DNA from: Monarcha castaneiventris obscurior
Taxonomy: Eukaryota; Chordata; Aves; Passeriformes; Monarchidae
NCBI GenBank assembly: GCA_026261815.1
Contig: JAMPIT010000511.1
Location: 868,001 to 932,000 of the forward strand
Length of the DNA stretch: 64,000 nt
Direction of reading: 5' to 3'
Positions 35,360 to 47,252 of this stretch are shown in pieces (position 1 is the stretch's first letter; every line of letters starts with the position of its first letter). Below the pieces are notes generated by a model, which was given only the letters and a program-made list of their open reading frames with translations, made no database searches and was not told the origin of the DNA. Made by a program: the position numbers and the translations under genes.

Positions 35360-37977
35360 GTAAGTGCATCCATCCCCAGGGCACACATGGGTCTGCAGTG
35401 GTACAACCCAGCTCCCTGCCATGGCCAGAGAGCAGGGAGAGAGACCTGAGCAAACAGAACTGCTCTGAAGTTCATTCTGCAGGAGACATCAAGCATTCAC
35501 TGGGCAAGAACAAGTCAGGGGTGTCCACCCTGCACTTCACACACCGTGGGAGCCTCCTCACTGCCTTCGCTCCACTCTGTTGTACCTTCAGTCTGAGCTC
35601 CAGCACAGACAGCCCAGCCCCAAGCAGAAGGCCACGAGCTCATATACCTGCAAGAGGTCTCAAAATGCTCCATTAAATCCCTGCACTGCCAAGGACCTCA
35701 GGGAAGAACTGAGGGGGACCACAGCAGGAGCCCAGCTCAACCCCCGTCTCATCCCTGTGAGGGGCAGCCTGGATGTGGCACTAGAGCCAGTCTGGGCACC
35801 CCTGGGCAGCCCTGGTGCCCCAGAAAGGGGCTGCCCCAGCAGGAGACACAGGTGGACCCACAACAGGAACACCTTCCCAGCTTGGGAACACCAGCACATC
35901 TCCCTGCCTCAGATGCCTGAGACACAGGGCAAGGGGAGACAGTGAAAATGATATCAACTGATAGTGATGAGCTGCCAGTAATTCCCACAGACAGCTGGGA
36001 GGAGAAGGACCTCAGGAAGCTTCCCCCCTTCCCTGTCAGGATTAGCTCTACCTAAACTAATAGACCATCTGCCTGCTGGCCTGGCCTGTGACCCCAGCAG
36101 GGCAGAGCCGGCCGGCAGCTAGGAGTGAGATGGAACTAGTTCCTCCAGCTCAGTCCAGAGCTCCCATGCTCGGCACTAGGAGCTGAGATCTCTCCACTGT
36201 TTGCTCCTGCTGGGCCATTCACCTTCCAGAAGGCCACCCCCACTTTACCCACCCCTGGCTCTTGTCCCAGGGAAGATGATGGAGGCAGCATGTTGCCTCT
36301 TGTCACCACATGCAGTTACAAGGGTCCCCTGTGTGGCAGTGGTCACTGCTCCCATGACCTTGGCATGGGCTTTTCCATGTCCTGCTGAGTACCACCTGGA
36401 GCTTCAGCAAGTCTGCCAGGAATGAAATGGCCTGTCCTGAACTCACCTGGGAGCTCACACTGCCACAAGCATCTGCCATTGAAGAAACAGCTCTGGCTGG
36501 GGAGCAGCTGCAGGACCCAGAGCCACCCTTCAGCTCACTTCTGCCAGTGTCTCACAGCCAGTCTCTGCTCAGGACAGGGTGACAGCCCATGCTACTATTG
36601 GTTTGTGACTCTGAGGAAACCCAGAGTCAATTTCTGCCACAAAAACAACCAAATTATCAATTAAACCATTGAACCAGAAAATTATTTTGTAAGCAATTCA
36701 GATCTGGTCACTTTTATATTCCCTTTTTCTTACCAGCAAAGTGTTGTGTTTGAGATCAGCCAGGAACATTTTGTTCCAGCTGAAACAAAATTTCTGCTTT
36801 CATTATGGCCTCTGTACCAAAGTCAGGTCCTTGGCCCTTGGAGGGTTGGTGCACTTCTCACTGAGACCCCAGGGCTCAGGCTCCTGTAGGACATCAGGCG
36901 TTTGGGCTGGGTTCTGCCTCCATGTGTGGCTCTCTCCTACACGGCAGGTTTGGAGATCTCTCTGGGCCCCTCACACCTCTCTGCTGGAGAGCCACTATGG
37001 ACTGACTCTCACAAGCAGGAGCAAGATCCCTGCCCTACAGGAAGGTCCATAATCCCCAGGATGGCAAGATGTTCTCACTCTCCATGGACCACCTAAATAT
37101 TTAATTATTCTTACAGAGCGCAGAAGACAGGCAATTTTCCACCCCCTGGCTCTGCACTCCCACAGCAGGACAAAGACACTTCACAGCTCAACAGCTGTGG
37201 GAGTCCAGCCCCAAGCATCTTATTCAGACCAAAAGGTCTTGTCCACTTTCCTGTGACTATCACTGGCATTTCCACGAATGCCACACTCACTGAGAGAAAA
37301 GTCACTTTCTGTTAATAACGATACTTGAGTTGGTGGAAAACACTGGGAATTTCTCCCTCATGAGATGAAATGGCATTTAGTTTTGATATGAATCAAGATT
37401 TCCTTTTAATTTTAGTCTGAAAATTTTGGAATTGATGGCTCTGTTACTTTCTCAACTTCTTATCTGTTTTTTCTCTGAGCTGCCAACACCCAAGGTATCC
37501 TGGTTAAGCTTCAGAAGTCTGTCAATACAGGGCAGGATTTGGATTGTCAGTTGCACTTAAATGTTAACATTTTTACACATAACCGGAATAGATGTGTGAG
37601 GATCTGCTCTGAAATAGGGCACTGGGACAAAGAGAAAAGCACAGTGTGCCCAAAGTGTTCGTGATGAATAACAGTGCAGAAATGTCACTGCTCCTACACA
37701 CCAGCCCATCATTAAATACTTCCACTTTAGTGAAATGGCAAAAAATCAGCTGATCCTTTCAGCACAGTACAAACCAAACTTTATCCACATCTGCCTTACA
37801 GTGTCAGATTCATGCAGGAAGCAGAAGTGTTCCTGTGAGATTATCATCTCTGTCTAGAACATACTTGTGAAAGGTGAGAACACAATGCCAGCACAGCGCG
37901 AGGTTCCTGAGGCATCTCTGTGCCTTTTCATAGTGATATCATTGTTAAAATGAGATATAATGCTTTTTATATCACTT

Positions 37978-37994
37978 AAAAAAAAAAAAAAAAA
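37978..37994. repeat. Poly(A), 17 bases
   Basis: An uninterrupted run of 17 A after TTTTTATATCACTT. No recognisable retroposon body precedes it. Confidence 0.9.
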
Positions 37995-38077
37995 CACTCA
38001 AAGGAGTTCCTGGGCACTTGCTCAGAAATTTATTCTTCTCAGACCTTAAAATAACCCTTCCAACTCTGTCCTTTCAG

Positions 38078-38212
38078 ACCATAGAAGAACATTTCTGTGT
38101 GATGGCTAATGCCCCTTTGGTAGCACTCAAGGGGTTTAATTCTGCCACCACTGTTCATCCAAATTCCTACAAAGAAATGGTGATTTCCAGCTCTGAACAG
38201 TGCACAGTGTGA
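38078..38212 (+). CDS. Candidate terminal exon or chance ORF (44 codons to stop)
   Basis: A very good acceptor (CTTCCAACTCTGTCCTTTCAG) is followed in frame 1 by 44 open codons, starting TIEEHFCVMANAPLVALKGF and ending with TGA at 38210-38212. The frame also extends upstream without a stop as far as an ATG at 38018. No good internal donor is seen, so it could only be a last coding exon or a chance frame. It lies 28 bases before the separate exon candidate at 38241, which does not fit with both belonging to one transcript. Confidence 0.2.
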   Translation, partial: TIEEHFCVMANAPLVALKGFNSATTVHPNSYKEMVISSSEQCTV

Positions 38213-38240
38213 AAGCTCAAAGATTTCTGCTTATTTTTAG

Positions 38241-38300
38241 GAGGAGCTGATCCAAATTTCACAACTGTACGAAAAGGAATTTAAGAAAAGCAGCATCAAG
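38241..38300 (+). CDS. Best candidate internal exon (60 bases, 20 codons)
   Basis: A clear acceptor (ATTTCTGCTTATTTTTAG) and a near-consensus donor (ATCAAG|GTGAGA) bound exactly 60 bases. Frame 1 is open and phase 0 at both ends; the other two frames have stops. The peptide reads EELIQISQLYE then KEFKKSSIK: charged, Lys/Glu-rich and helix-prone, as in a coiled coil or linker, and unlike translated noncoding DNA nearby. I cannot name the gene. A symmetrical phase-0 cassette of this size could be an alternatively spliced exon with long introns on both sides. No adjoining exon in matching phase was identified, so chance is not excluded. Confidence 0.38.
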
Positions 38301-41111
38301 GTGAGAAGTCCTTCTCTCACACTGAGAGACCAGGGGGGCTGTTCTGCCTCTCCCACCTTCTCCTCTGGCTGAGGGCAGGACCAGGCCCTCTTGGGGCCAG
38401 TGATATCCTTTCTGAAGGCTTTAAGTCAGGCTCTCACCTTTCTGCCGTGGCATGAGGAGAACTTGCCTCTGTCTAAACTAGGTGTTAGAGAGGTCACGGT
38501 GGGACACAAAGAATAGATTATGTAGAAACACTCATTTCCAAAGAGCTGCTCCAGAGTTTTGGCCAGGTGGGTGCCCCGTGTCTCAGAGCTCAGATCTCCC
38601 TCACTGTGGTGCTTTTGGCAATACCAGAGCCACAAGCAACTTTCGTAGGTTTAGCTCCATCTGCACTGGCCAGGAAGGTGTGCTCAGAATCAGAGAAGTT
38701 GCTCTCCCATGTTAGTAATCAACAGGAGCACCTTGGGGACTGACTCTGTGTCTTGCATTCCCAGGGGACACCTTCCTGCCTCCAGCAGCACTTCAGGTAT
38801 CCTCTATCTACCTGGCCTGCCTGTCAAACCCAAACCAGTCTGAGTCTTTGCAGATCCCCAGTACCATGCATCAGGAGAGACCTTGGGTTCACAGTCACAC
38901 ATGAGTATAGATCCAGCACAGGAAAAGCCAGGGGTGTCCTGAGCATTCATCACCTCAAACCATCATTTGTCTCCTTCCTAGGCTGCCTCATGGGAGATAG
39001 GAGAGCAATGAGTAACGCATATAGAAGATATCCTGGGATTAATTTAGGAGCCATTGATATTTTTATCTACAGCAATCAAGTGGGTTAGGGAGGTATCTTG
39101 GTTTTGTAGGCAGCATTCATGGACTGTGCTGCCAGTTATGGTGCCGATGCTTCCCAACAAATGTGGACAAATTAGAAATTGCCTGGGATTGTCGGATTTC
39201 TTTGAAAACTTGCAGCGAAAGTCTTTTAAAAAAATCCTGCATTCTTCATCCAGAAGAAAACATAACTTGAGGTGGTAATCTCTGATGCCTGCTGAGTGGT
39301 AAATGACCTGAGTCGTTCTTGTGGCTTTTTTCCACATCTGCTGGTGACTCAGTTGTCCCACACATGCCAGGAAGGATGGCCAGCCCTGATTTCCCTTCTG
39401 TGCTTGGCTGCCCCCCTAAGCCCATGGAGCTGCAAAAGGATTCACTTGGGAAGCTTCTGAGTGCTGCTCATCCAGCACCAAGCAGTCATGCTGGTCCCTC
39501 TGCTCTGGTCTTTCCATCTCAACACCACAACCTGAGAGGAAATGGTGTTTCATCAGCCCAGAGGAGCTAAGATGATGCAGCTTGTGGCCACACCAGCCTG
39601 GCTGAGCTGGGCAAGCAACAGTGGCATTTGGCCACATCCAATGGTCACAGTCTGGCGCAGAGTCTCATTGGCTCTGCCATTTCCAAGACCTTCACTTCCA
39701 TCCATAGGCAACTCTTATATTTAGTAATTATGTTGGTGGCAAAGGCCCAGCCTCCAGGATGTTGATTCAGACACCCAGACACTCAGCCACTTCCTGTTTG
39801 GATGTACTAAAATTATTTGCATCATTTAAAAAGTGATGCTGGTTAGGGGAAACAAAGCATTATTGTCAGAGGAGGCTGAGCTGGGTTAAGTGCCCATGCA
39901 CAATGGAAAAAAAAGCAGAACAAAACGCCTCCATCTCCCAACAGCAGTACACTCAGATAGTGTGTCCTGGGAGCCACTTTCATCCCTTCTCTGGCCCACT
40001 GGCACTGCTATTGCCACAACAGTGCAGTAAAGCACTGGTATCCCCTGCCCAGCCTCCTCCCAGGGTGACCCAGTATCATCTGTACCTAAATCTCAGGAGC
40101 AGAGACGCATCCAGGAGATGTGGTCTGCTGGCTGGAGCAGGCAATAGAAAGCCCCTGCTTTCTCTGCCACCCAAGCACTTACAGCTACAGACAAGCTTTT
40201 CCAGTGTCACACAGTCTTTGCAATCCTGGGCATAAATGTGGCACCCAAGATCTTCACAGACTTCTGGTGACTCGAGGTCCAGGGCATGGATCTCCACCCT
40301 GAGGCTTTGTGGGTGGTGGCCATGTCTGTCAGCTGGACTCAGCTCTGTTGCCTCTGTGCTTCATGTCTTGCCAGGGCAGCTGCTGAGTGAAAGGGCAGAC
40401 AGGACTCACTTTGGGCCGACTGCTGCTGGGTGAGGGGAGATGGGTGGACCTCTGCCCAGCTCTGCCAGGGCCTGTGTTTGCCCTTCCACAGGGCCACAGA
40501 GCTTGGCTGTGCCCCAGGGCCACCTGCTGTGGTCTCACCCAGAGCTCAGCCAGGACACATTCCAGGAGCTGCAGGTACTTGGAGACACCCTCTGCCCTCT
40601 CAGACTCTCACCCCTGCCTGTGCCTGCAACCACTGCCTCTGCAGCTTCTCCACTTCCAGAAGAGAGGCAAAAAAACAATTTGCAAAATATTTTCAGGGAA
40701 CACTTGCAAGTGATTCCTTCTGCACTGCCTGCAGGACCTGCATGTCTGATAACACCCCACTACTCCGTGCTCAACTCCTCACAAGCTCTCAGACACACAG
40801 CGCCCCCAGACATCTACATGAAGGGAGTTGTCCTGGATGCTTCACATCCCATCTCCAAAATATGATCAATTTAGCCTTTCTCCTGGCTTTTTTAAAGCCT
40901 TACTAAGCTATTCCCAATGTCTAGGAAGGCTGATGATTCAATAGGTTTTTCCACACGGAGTCTGGACAAGCAATCTCTTGGCAAGGGTTGTTTATGACTT
41001 AGCTGCAGATGGATTTACCTATGCTGCCTTCTTTTTAGCAGAGATGTAATTAGTCATGTGGTCCAGGAGCTTTAAAAGTGGGTGTGTATGTTAGTGCTTT
41101 GACTTTCACAG
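38301..41111. other. Unique sequence, no gene recognised
   Basis: About 2.8 kb between two candidate exons, with overlapping ORFs at 40387-40906 in several frames. If the flanking candidates were real this would be intron. No repeat was recognised. Confidence 0.45.
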
Positions 41112-41213
41112 CCACCTTGAAAACACAGCTGGACACCTAAAAGTGAAGGTGACCCTGTTTCACTGTCCTTTCGAAAATTCTTCGTCAAAGTGCATCTTCC
41201 AAGCCCAGATTAG
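41112..41213 (+). CDS. Candidate exon (102 bases)
   Basis: A good acceptor (AGTGCTTTGACTTTCACAG) and a strong donor (GATTAG|GTGAGT) enclose 102 bases with one frame fully open (one leading and two trailing bases, phase 2 to phase 2). It starts HLENTAGHLKVKVTLFHC and continues PFENSSSKCIFQAQI. It contains an N-S-S glycosylation-type triplet, but no domain is recognised. The phase is incompatible with direct splicing to the exon candidate at 38241. The local DNA is AT-rich, where an open 34-codon frame is somewhat less expected. Confidence 0.25.
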
Positions 41214-44200
41214 GTGAGTGCGCTGTTTAAGCTAAGGGATAAAAGGCAAATTACAAATAACAGATCTCAAGCAGTAGGATCTGAGTCACCCTCAGTCAAC
41301 GACAGCAGCTCTGCAATCAGCATTTAGGTCATAACTGCATTGCTATTGTATGTCCAGGAATATCATCTGACACCCACAGCAGTAGCTGTGTTGAGTCAGC
41401 AAGGCAAACAAGAGTCAAATATAGTTAAAATGTTATTTTTGTTACTGCATTTAGCAACTGTTTCTGACTATCTGCCGTGGCAGAGCAAACCTGCAAAGTC
41501 ACATCCCTGGATTTCTCAGAAGAAAGTTGCAGTTTGATTGTTGCAAAGTGTTTTAAACCTCAGGTCAAAAGTTCCCAGTTTGTAGCACCTCAGAGTTCTT
41601 CAGGTTTGAATATGCTTTTTGATTTTAGCATCTGATAGCAAAGTGTCAGGTAAGCATTGATCATAACAGAAACTACCAGTGTGAGAAGTCAAGGATGTTT
41701 CTCCAACACAAGACCTGGAGCAGGGTGCACAGTCCTTGTGCTTCCCCTGCACCTTCAGCTGGCAGCAAACACAATGTTTAGCAGTCCTAAGCAAGGCTGG
41801 TTCAGGTGGCGGGTGATGGCAGAAGGAAGGATGCTGAGCCTTTTGCACACAGAGGAGCCCCTGCTGCCACTTCCCTGAGACAAGCTGAGCACTGCCTGCT
41901 CTTCCCAGGCCCAGCCAGGAGCAAATTTTCCCCGTGCCTCAGCACTCAGGATGTCTGGCCCTGATGGCTCAGCAAGGTGCAATGTCCAAGCTCAGATTCC
42001 CAGATCCACCCCAAACTGCACACCCTGAGTGCTGCCTGCACGTTTATCCTCAGACTGTGGAATGTGAGAGCTTGTATTTTCAGCTTCATCTACTTTGCCT
42101 TCTCCCAGCACACACCGGACCTGAGAGCATGCAAGCTGACCATACTGCTGTACAAAGTTAAGCCTTTGATTACAGAGTTGAAAATAAAGTTAAAAACGTG
42201 GGAAAATACAAATACAAGGACACAAGGCAAGGGTAGGGCCTAGATCATTCCTGGTTCCTGCCCAGACTGCTTTCTGGGGGATTTTCCAGCCTGTAGCTCC
42301 AGCTGCCATGCACCTGGAAACCATCTGCAAGAGCAGGATCCTTGAACATCACCCCACTTTTCCCATCACATCTCTTTTATTAATTTCCTTTCTGTTTGGC
42401 TCATGCTGGCATTTGATGCAAGTGCACAAGGGACTACATCTTCTCCACTCAAGTCTCCCTGCCCTTGCAGACCCCCCGACTTCTCTGTTGAGTTCACTCC
42501 TTCAGGCTTAAAACACCTCCTTGTTGCCTGCAGGATGGTCACACTATTTAGTAACTCTCAAGGAGCCTGCATTGCTCTCAACACACCTCCTGTTTCCTCC
42601 AGAGTTCTTATCTGTGCCCACACAGCTGCATCAAGGGCAGCTACGCCAGCCAAGAGCCTTTCTTCAAACAGCTTCCCCCTCCTGCCGGTTTGGGGGCTGC
42701 ACTGTTACCCTGTGTGCTAACACATTCACTCCCTAGTGGGTCCAGGTTGGAGGAGCTGGGTATATTCCCATTGATTTTGAGCAACTAACCCATGCACTGG
42801 CTTTGCAGGACTCCTGGGCTCAAGGCAGCCCAGTGATAACAGCACACAGAAGCCAACCAGGCTTCCCAAGCTCCCACCAGGCAGTCCAGCAGCTAAGGCT
42901 GGGAGGAGCTGGGGGAAGGAGCTGGGGTTGGACAGGGCTTGGGGGGGTGTTGTCCGTGGATGTCACAGGCACTGGTGAGTTGTTTGTTGAAAGAATTTGC
43001 AAACTACTGTAATTGATTAAGAAATGGAGTAATTATGCAATCTGCTGATTACAGAGAAAGGGGTTATTAATCCTCCAGACAGGCCTGGTAAAGGCCCTGT
43101 CAAAACATTAGGGAAGATGCTGTGAGGAAGAAAAAAGGCTAGTCATGCTAGTCATACCACACCTGACTGCCAGCTCTGCTACACAAAGGATTAAACTGAT
43201 TCAGCACCTGATTTGATCCAGACATCCCCTGGAGACCACTGGTTTGAGATTCATCTCCCTGTGGGAGAACCCTGTCACCTGAGGGTCCCATTGCAAACCA
43301 TAGTGGAGTTCGACTCACCCACGGAGCCTGCTAAGACCAGGGTTCAATCTGATATCTAGACACTGATGTGCCTTCATCAGTCAGTAGAGTTTAGGGGAAG
43401 CTGGAGGTGCCAACTTCGGGGTGAACTGATCTTCTCATGTATCTCTGCTGGCTCTGAATTAATCAGCTCTCCCAGGAACCCCCTGGCTGACGGCAGACAC
43501 TCACCCTGACCCCTAGATGTAGGTGTGTTGATCACAACCTGAGTCTGATCCCAGATGTTATGGGTGAGGAAAGCACCTTCTCTCCTGCCCTTTTGACTTT
43601 CCCAGACCCTAAGATAAGCTCAGGGCAGAGGTGCAGGCTGACTGCTGCCTTCCCCTGAGCCTTCTGTCTGTTTGACACCCTTCCTTTGGCCAGTCTCTCC
43701 AGACAGGAGCAGGGATGCTCAGCTAGAACCCCCCATGCCCCAGGCTCCCTGGGTGCAGACAGGGCATCCCCCATCACCCCCTCTGCCAGAAGGACTTTGT
43801 ACTCAAGGGTCACACAGCACTGGCTGCTCACAGGGACCAAATGGCACCCGAAAACAAAAGGGGAACCCAGACCCACCCTGGGGACGTATGGAGTGGCTGG
43901 GGCATCTCCAAGTCTTGGCATGTCTTTGCCCTAACAAGAACTGGGGCATTATCCTCCATTGACCAGAGGCTTGCAAGCAGCAGAGCAGGGGCAGATAAAC
44001 TGGCCCCAGCCTGCCCGGTTAATCTGTGCTCAGTTCCTTTATCCTGTCTGCCTATATTTAACTTCCCTCCCAGCCACCTGCAACCGCGGGTGGGGGGAGC
44101 ACATGCCACAGGTGTGGGAGAGCAGGGGGGACATGCAGAGAACACCTCAATGGCAGTTCAGCTGCTGCCCCAGGCCGAGCATCACTGGCAGGTCAGGACG

Positions 44201-45403
44201 TGTGAGCAGTCCCACATGCCTGGCCATACAGCAGGGGACCGTGGTCTCCTCTCCTGCCCCAGCACCAGGCTGGTTTGAGTGGGATTGGTTGGTCTGGGAT
44301 GGAACAGTGGACAAGGTGGATTTGGCATTCGGGATAGTCTCAGACCAGGATGGAGGTGGAATGAGAGATGTGGAGCACAGGGGAATGGGGACACTTGTAG
44401 GGGTGAAAAATCCATACAAACAGGAGATTTGTCTTTCCATGGAGAAGCTGGGAGTGACAATTTGGATAGAAATAGAGGTCGTGGCAGGGAAAACGGATGG
44501 AATCTGTCCCATTATGGTACTGCTGGGCAGGACGGAGGGACACGGGGGCCAGGCTGGGCAGAGTGCATGGCTGAGGTGAGATGGAGGAGGCAGAGGTAGG
44601 GATGTGTCTCTGGGCTGGTGCAGAGGAGGAATTGGGGTCCTGCAGCAGGTGAGTCTTCCTCACTTTTTCAGGCACAGCGTCCAGTGCAGACCAGTTTGAA
44701 TCCTTCCCACCTGCTCACCTCCCACCTCCAGTCCCCACCAGAGGCTTCATGGCACACACTGCCACTGTGGACCTGGTAGTGTGGGGTTGCTGAGCCTGCT
44801 GAGAAACAGCTGGAAGAAAGCCTCTGCTCACAGGGGGCTTCCTGTTGGAGGAAAAAGAAGAGAAATGCCAGTTCTCCGTGCTGTCAAGATGGAATTTTAG
44901 GAAATTCCCTTTCATCCTCACAGACATGCTTTCTAGTTAAATATTGATCTTTCTACTTTGAATGTGCTCTGTACCCATTTAGCCTGCTCCTCTGATAGAG
45001 TTGAGACAAAATGCCCGAGGCTCATCTCTTAATATGCTTTAAAAACCCCAAAACCATGGTGTCCCTTCCCCTGGATCTGTCAAGGGAAGGGAACATGAGG
45101 CGGCTCCACCACATCCTGCAGCCCCAGGGGAAAGGCACGTCACTGGTATCCCAGAGCTCTTGTCACAGCCTTGCAACAGACCATGGCGGCAGCAGGGTCG
45201 GCACCACCAAATCCTCTTTTCTTGCACCAGGATTAATGCAGGGTTTTTGTGCTGCTGGTTTAAATGAATTCCCAAAATCCAGGTAGCACCAGGGGGGCTG
45301 GCTGTGCCCATTTTGACAGCCCTATTTAAAGTAAAGAAGGTCTAAGCTACAAACTGCCCTAACAACATAGGTAATTGTTCAAAACACAGAAAACCCACCA
45401 AAT
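41214..45403. other. Unique sequence, GC-richer near 43.5-44.6 kb
   Basis: No gene recognised. A 9-base tandem duplication GCTAGTCAT is at 43138-43155. From 43530 to 44600 all frames have few stops, giving ORFs of 129-206 codons on both strands; mutual overlap argues for composition rather than coding. Confidence 0.45.
43959..44579 (+). CDS. Unrecognised 206-codon ORF, doubtful gene
   Basis: An ATG-to-stop frame of 206 codons. The second half (from about residue 110) reads less like translated GC-rich noise than the first and contains IWIEIEVVAGKTDG. Overlapping frames of 145, 106 and 121 codons on both strands weaken the case. No splice, promoter or retrocopy feature supports it and no family is recognised. 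Confidence 0.1.
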   Translation: MTRGLQAAEQGQINWPQPARLICAQFLYPVCLYLTSLPATCNRGWGEHMPQVWESRGDMQRTPQWQFSCCPRPSITGRSGRVSSPTCLAIQQGTVVSSPAPAPGWFEWDWLVWDGTVDKVDLAFGIVSDQDGGGMRDVEHRGMGTLVGVKNPYKQEICLSMEKLGVTIWIEIEVVAGKTDGICPIMVLLGRTEGHGGQAGQSAWLR

Positions 45404-45436
45404 CAAAAAAAACCCCACAAAAACAAAACAAAACAA

Positions 45437-45470
<34 letters not shown>

Positions 45471-45490
45471 AAAACAAAAAACAAAAAAAA
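45404..45490. repeat. CAAAA-type low-complexity repeat
   Basis: About 87 bases of A runs of four to eight interrupted by single C, on the plus strand. The minus-strand translation (Phe-rich) is an artefact of the repeat. It may be an expanded A tail of a lost retroposon. Confidence 0.9.
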
Positions 45491-47234
45491 CCTCCCACCA
45501 AACTAATAAAAAATAGGCATTCAGATTCTTTGGAAATCAAAAAGTTGGAACTTTCTCTATAAGAATTACTTCCTGGATTACCTTTGTGGTGCAAGCAGGA
45601 ATCTCCCCTGAAACAACAATAAATTCATGGGTGTTATATTCAAAAGAACATAGCCCATTAAACTAAGCAAAATAAATCAAAATGCTATAGCCAAACATAT
45701 TGCAGCAACTCCAAAACCTTTTCATCCGTCTTTGCTTTTTCTACTAGCTACAAAATTGTGAGACTCTTGCAAAAAAATCCTGTCCACTGAAATCTACATT
45801 TTTGTCTTTGCTTAAATCAAATATTTGACAAGTGGAAACAACACAGGTTTACAGGTGGTCAGTGAAGATTGTGCTTGTTGCAGTGACTTATTTTAAAACC
45901 ATTTCACATGAGGCATTCCACATCCTCTCCACCCTTAGGTAAAATTTACATTCGTCCTTCCTTAGTCCTTTCTCTTGCTTGCAAAGCCAAGACCTGCCAG
46001 CCTGATGAGATGCAGTTGGTCTTTGCATTAAGGTAAACTGGAACAAAATCCTATTTAGCTTATGCTTGGGGACACTCAGAGCTTCTAGTGGCAAGAGCTT
46101 ATTCCAGGGGGATTTGTGGAGTTTGACACAGATAGGAGTTCAGCTGGAGAGACCAGGAACGTGTCAATAGGGCCAGGAAAACAGGCAAGCAGCTGGATGT
46201 CCTGAACTCTGCCCTTGTGCATCTGCTGGGAGATGAACCAGTGTGTGCACAGGACACACACACCCTGCTCCTGCGGGGGCCCATGTGTCCCAGGCTCCCT
46301 TCTCTGGGGAGAAGGAGACTGGAAGGAACTAGAAGAGCTCTGGTGGGAGGGGTCAGGACAGCTGAGTCTACTCCACAGAGAAACTAGTGAAGGGGATGGG
46401 GGAAAGCCAGGAGCTCAGGAATACCCAGGGCTCCTGCACCAGCAGCTGAGCCTTGCAGGTACACAGCAGGCACTGAGCCCAGGAATACCAAGAGTAACAA
46501 GGAAACCAGTGGCAGTGCTGGCTGCTCACTGCCCCAGCAGTGCTGGGTGTGCTTTTCTGGTGGGTCTGGTCTTGGGGAAGCCTGGCACAGAACGTTGCAG
46601 GGAGCAAAGCCATGGGGCCAGACTCTGCCCTGAGTCTGAGGGCTCCCAAACCGGCTTGGCAGCTGCTGCGCCTCTCCAAATGCTCCAAACCAGTGTCACA
46701 GCCTGGTCAAAGAGGACTGGACCATCGCCTAGCCCAAAAGAGGAATACCTGTCCTGGCCATCCCATTCCAAAGTGGAATGTTTGATCTGGTTGTGGCTGT
46801 AGACTTTTGATGGACTACTGATTATCTCTCAGAGAGACACCTCTAATCACCAGTATGATGGATGGAGATGAATGTGGGTCGGTGGTGTTTCACCACGGCT
46901 CAGATACCCTACAGAAACCACAAAGCAAGTGAGGAAGTCAAACTCTGCAGTTCAGCTAAACTGGGGCCTCCTCTGCAGCAATGAGCACTGTGCTCCCCAG
47001 GCTGGTGCTACAAGAGATCCGTGTGCTGGAAGCTGAGCCAGGCTGCCCCTGGTCTGGACATGGAGGATGAAGTGCATTCATGGGCTCAAAACACACCACT
47101 GGCCTCTGTCTGGGCCAGCCCTGCTTTTGTGGAAAGCGAAGTTTCTATGCACAGCACTCCCTTCTGGCTCCCCAAGCAGGGTCTGGCACCACCCAGGGAG
47201 AGAGGCACTGCACAGCGGGGGATGCAGGCTGTAT
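45491..47234. other. Unique sequence, no gene recognised
   Basis: AT-rich for the first 400 bases, then ordinary. A 195-codon plus-strand ORF at 46215-46802 overlaps minus-strand frames of 106 and 81 codons and shows no domain. Confidence 0.5.
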
Positions 47235-47252
47235 GGGGGGGGGGGGGGGGGG
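47235..47252. repeat. Poly(G), 18 bases
   Basis: An uninterrupted run of 18 G, rare in vertebrate DNA. It can fold as an intramolecular G-quadruplex on the plus strand, and the corresponding C run can form an i-motif. Its true length is uncertain because such runs are error-prone in sequencing. Confidence 0.92.

Larger units (their letters stand above)
34979..38077. other. Unique sequence, GC-richer left part and AT-richer right part
   Basis: The left part (35000-37000) gives many chance ORFs, including a 188-codon frame at 35110-35676. One splice-bounded 52-base segment at 35308 is listed. From about 37300 the DNA becomes AT-rich. No promoter or LINE was recognised. Confidence 0.5.

Noticed and set aside
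42811..42982. 172-base open segment from CTTTGCAG to GTGAGT
   Set aside because: Gly-rich translation of a GGAG-repeat-like GC-rich stretch; overlapping antisense frame; no protein-like signal.
43305..43345. GAGTTCGACTC and GGGTTCAATC, tRNA B-box-like motifs
   Set aside because: No matching A box or cloverleaf with an acceptor stem can be drawn around them.
44147..44599. Gly/Arg-rich plus frame resembling an RNA-binding low-complexity region
   Set aside because: Overlapping long frames on both strands and GGATGG-type nucleotide bias explain the residues; no domain recognised.
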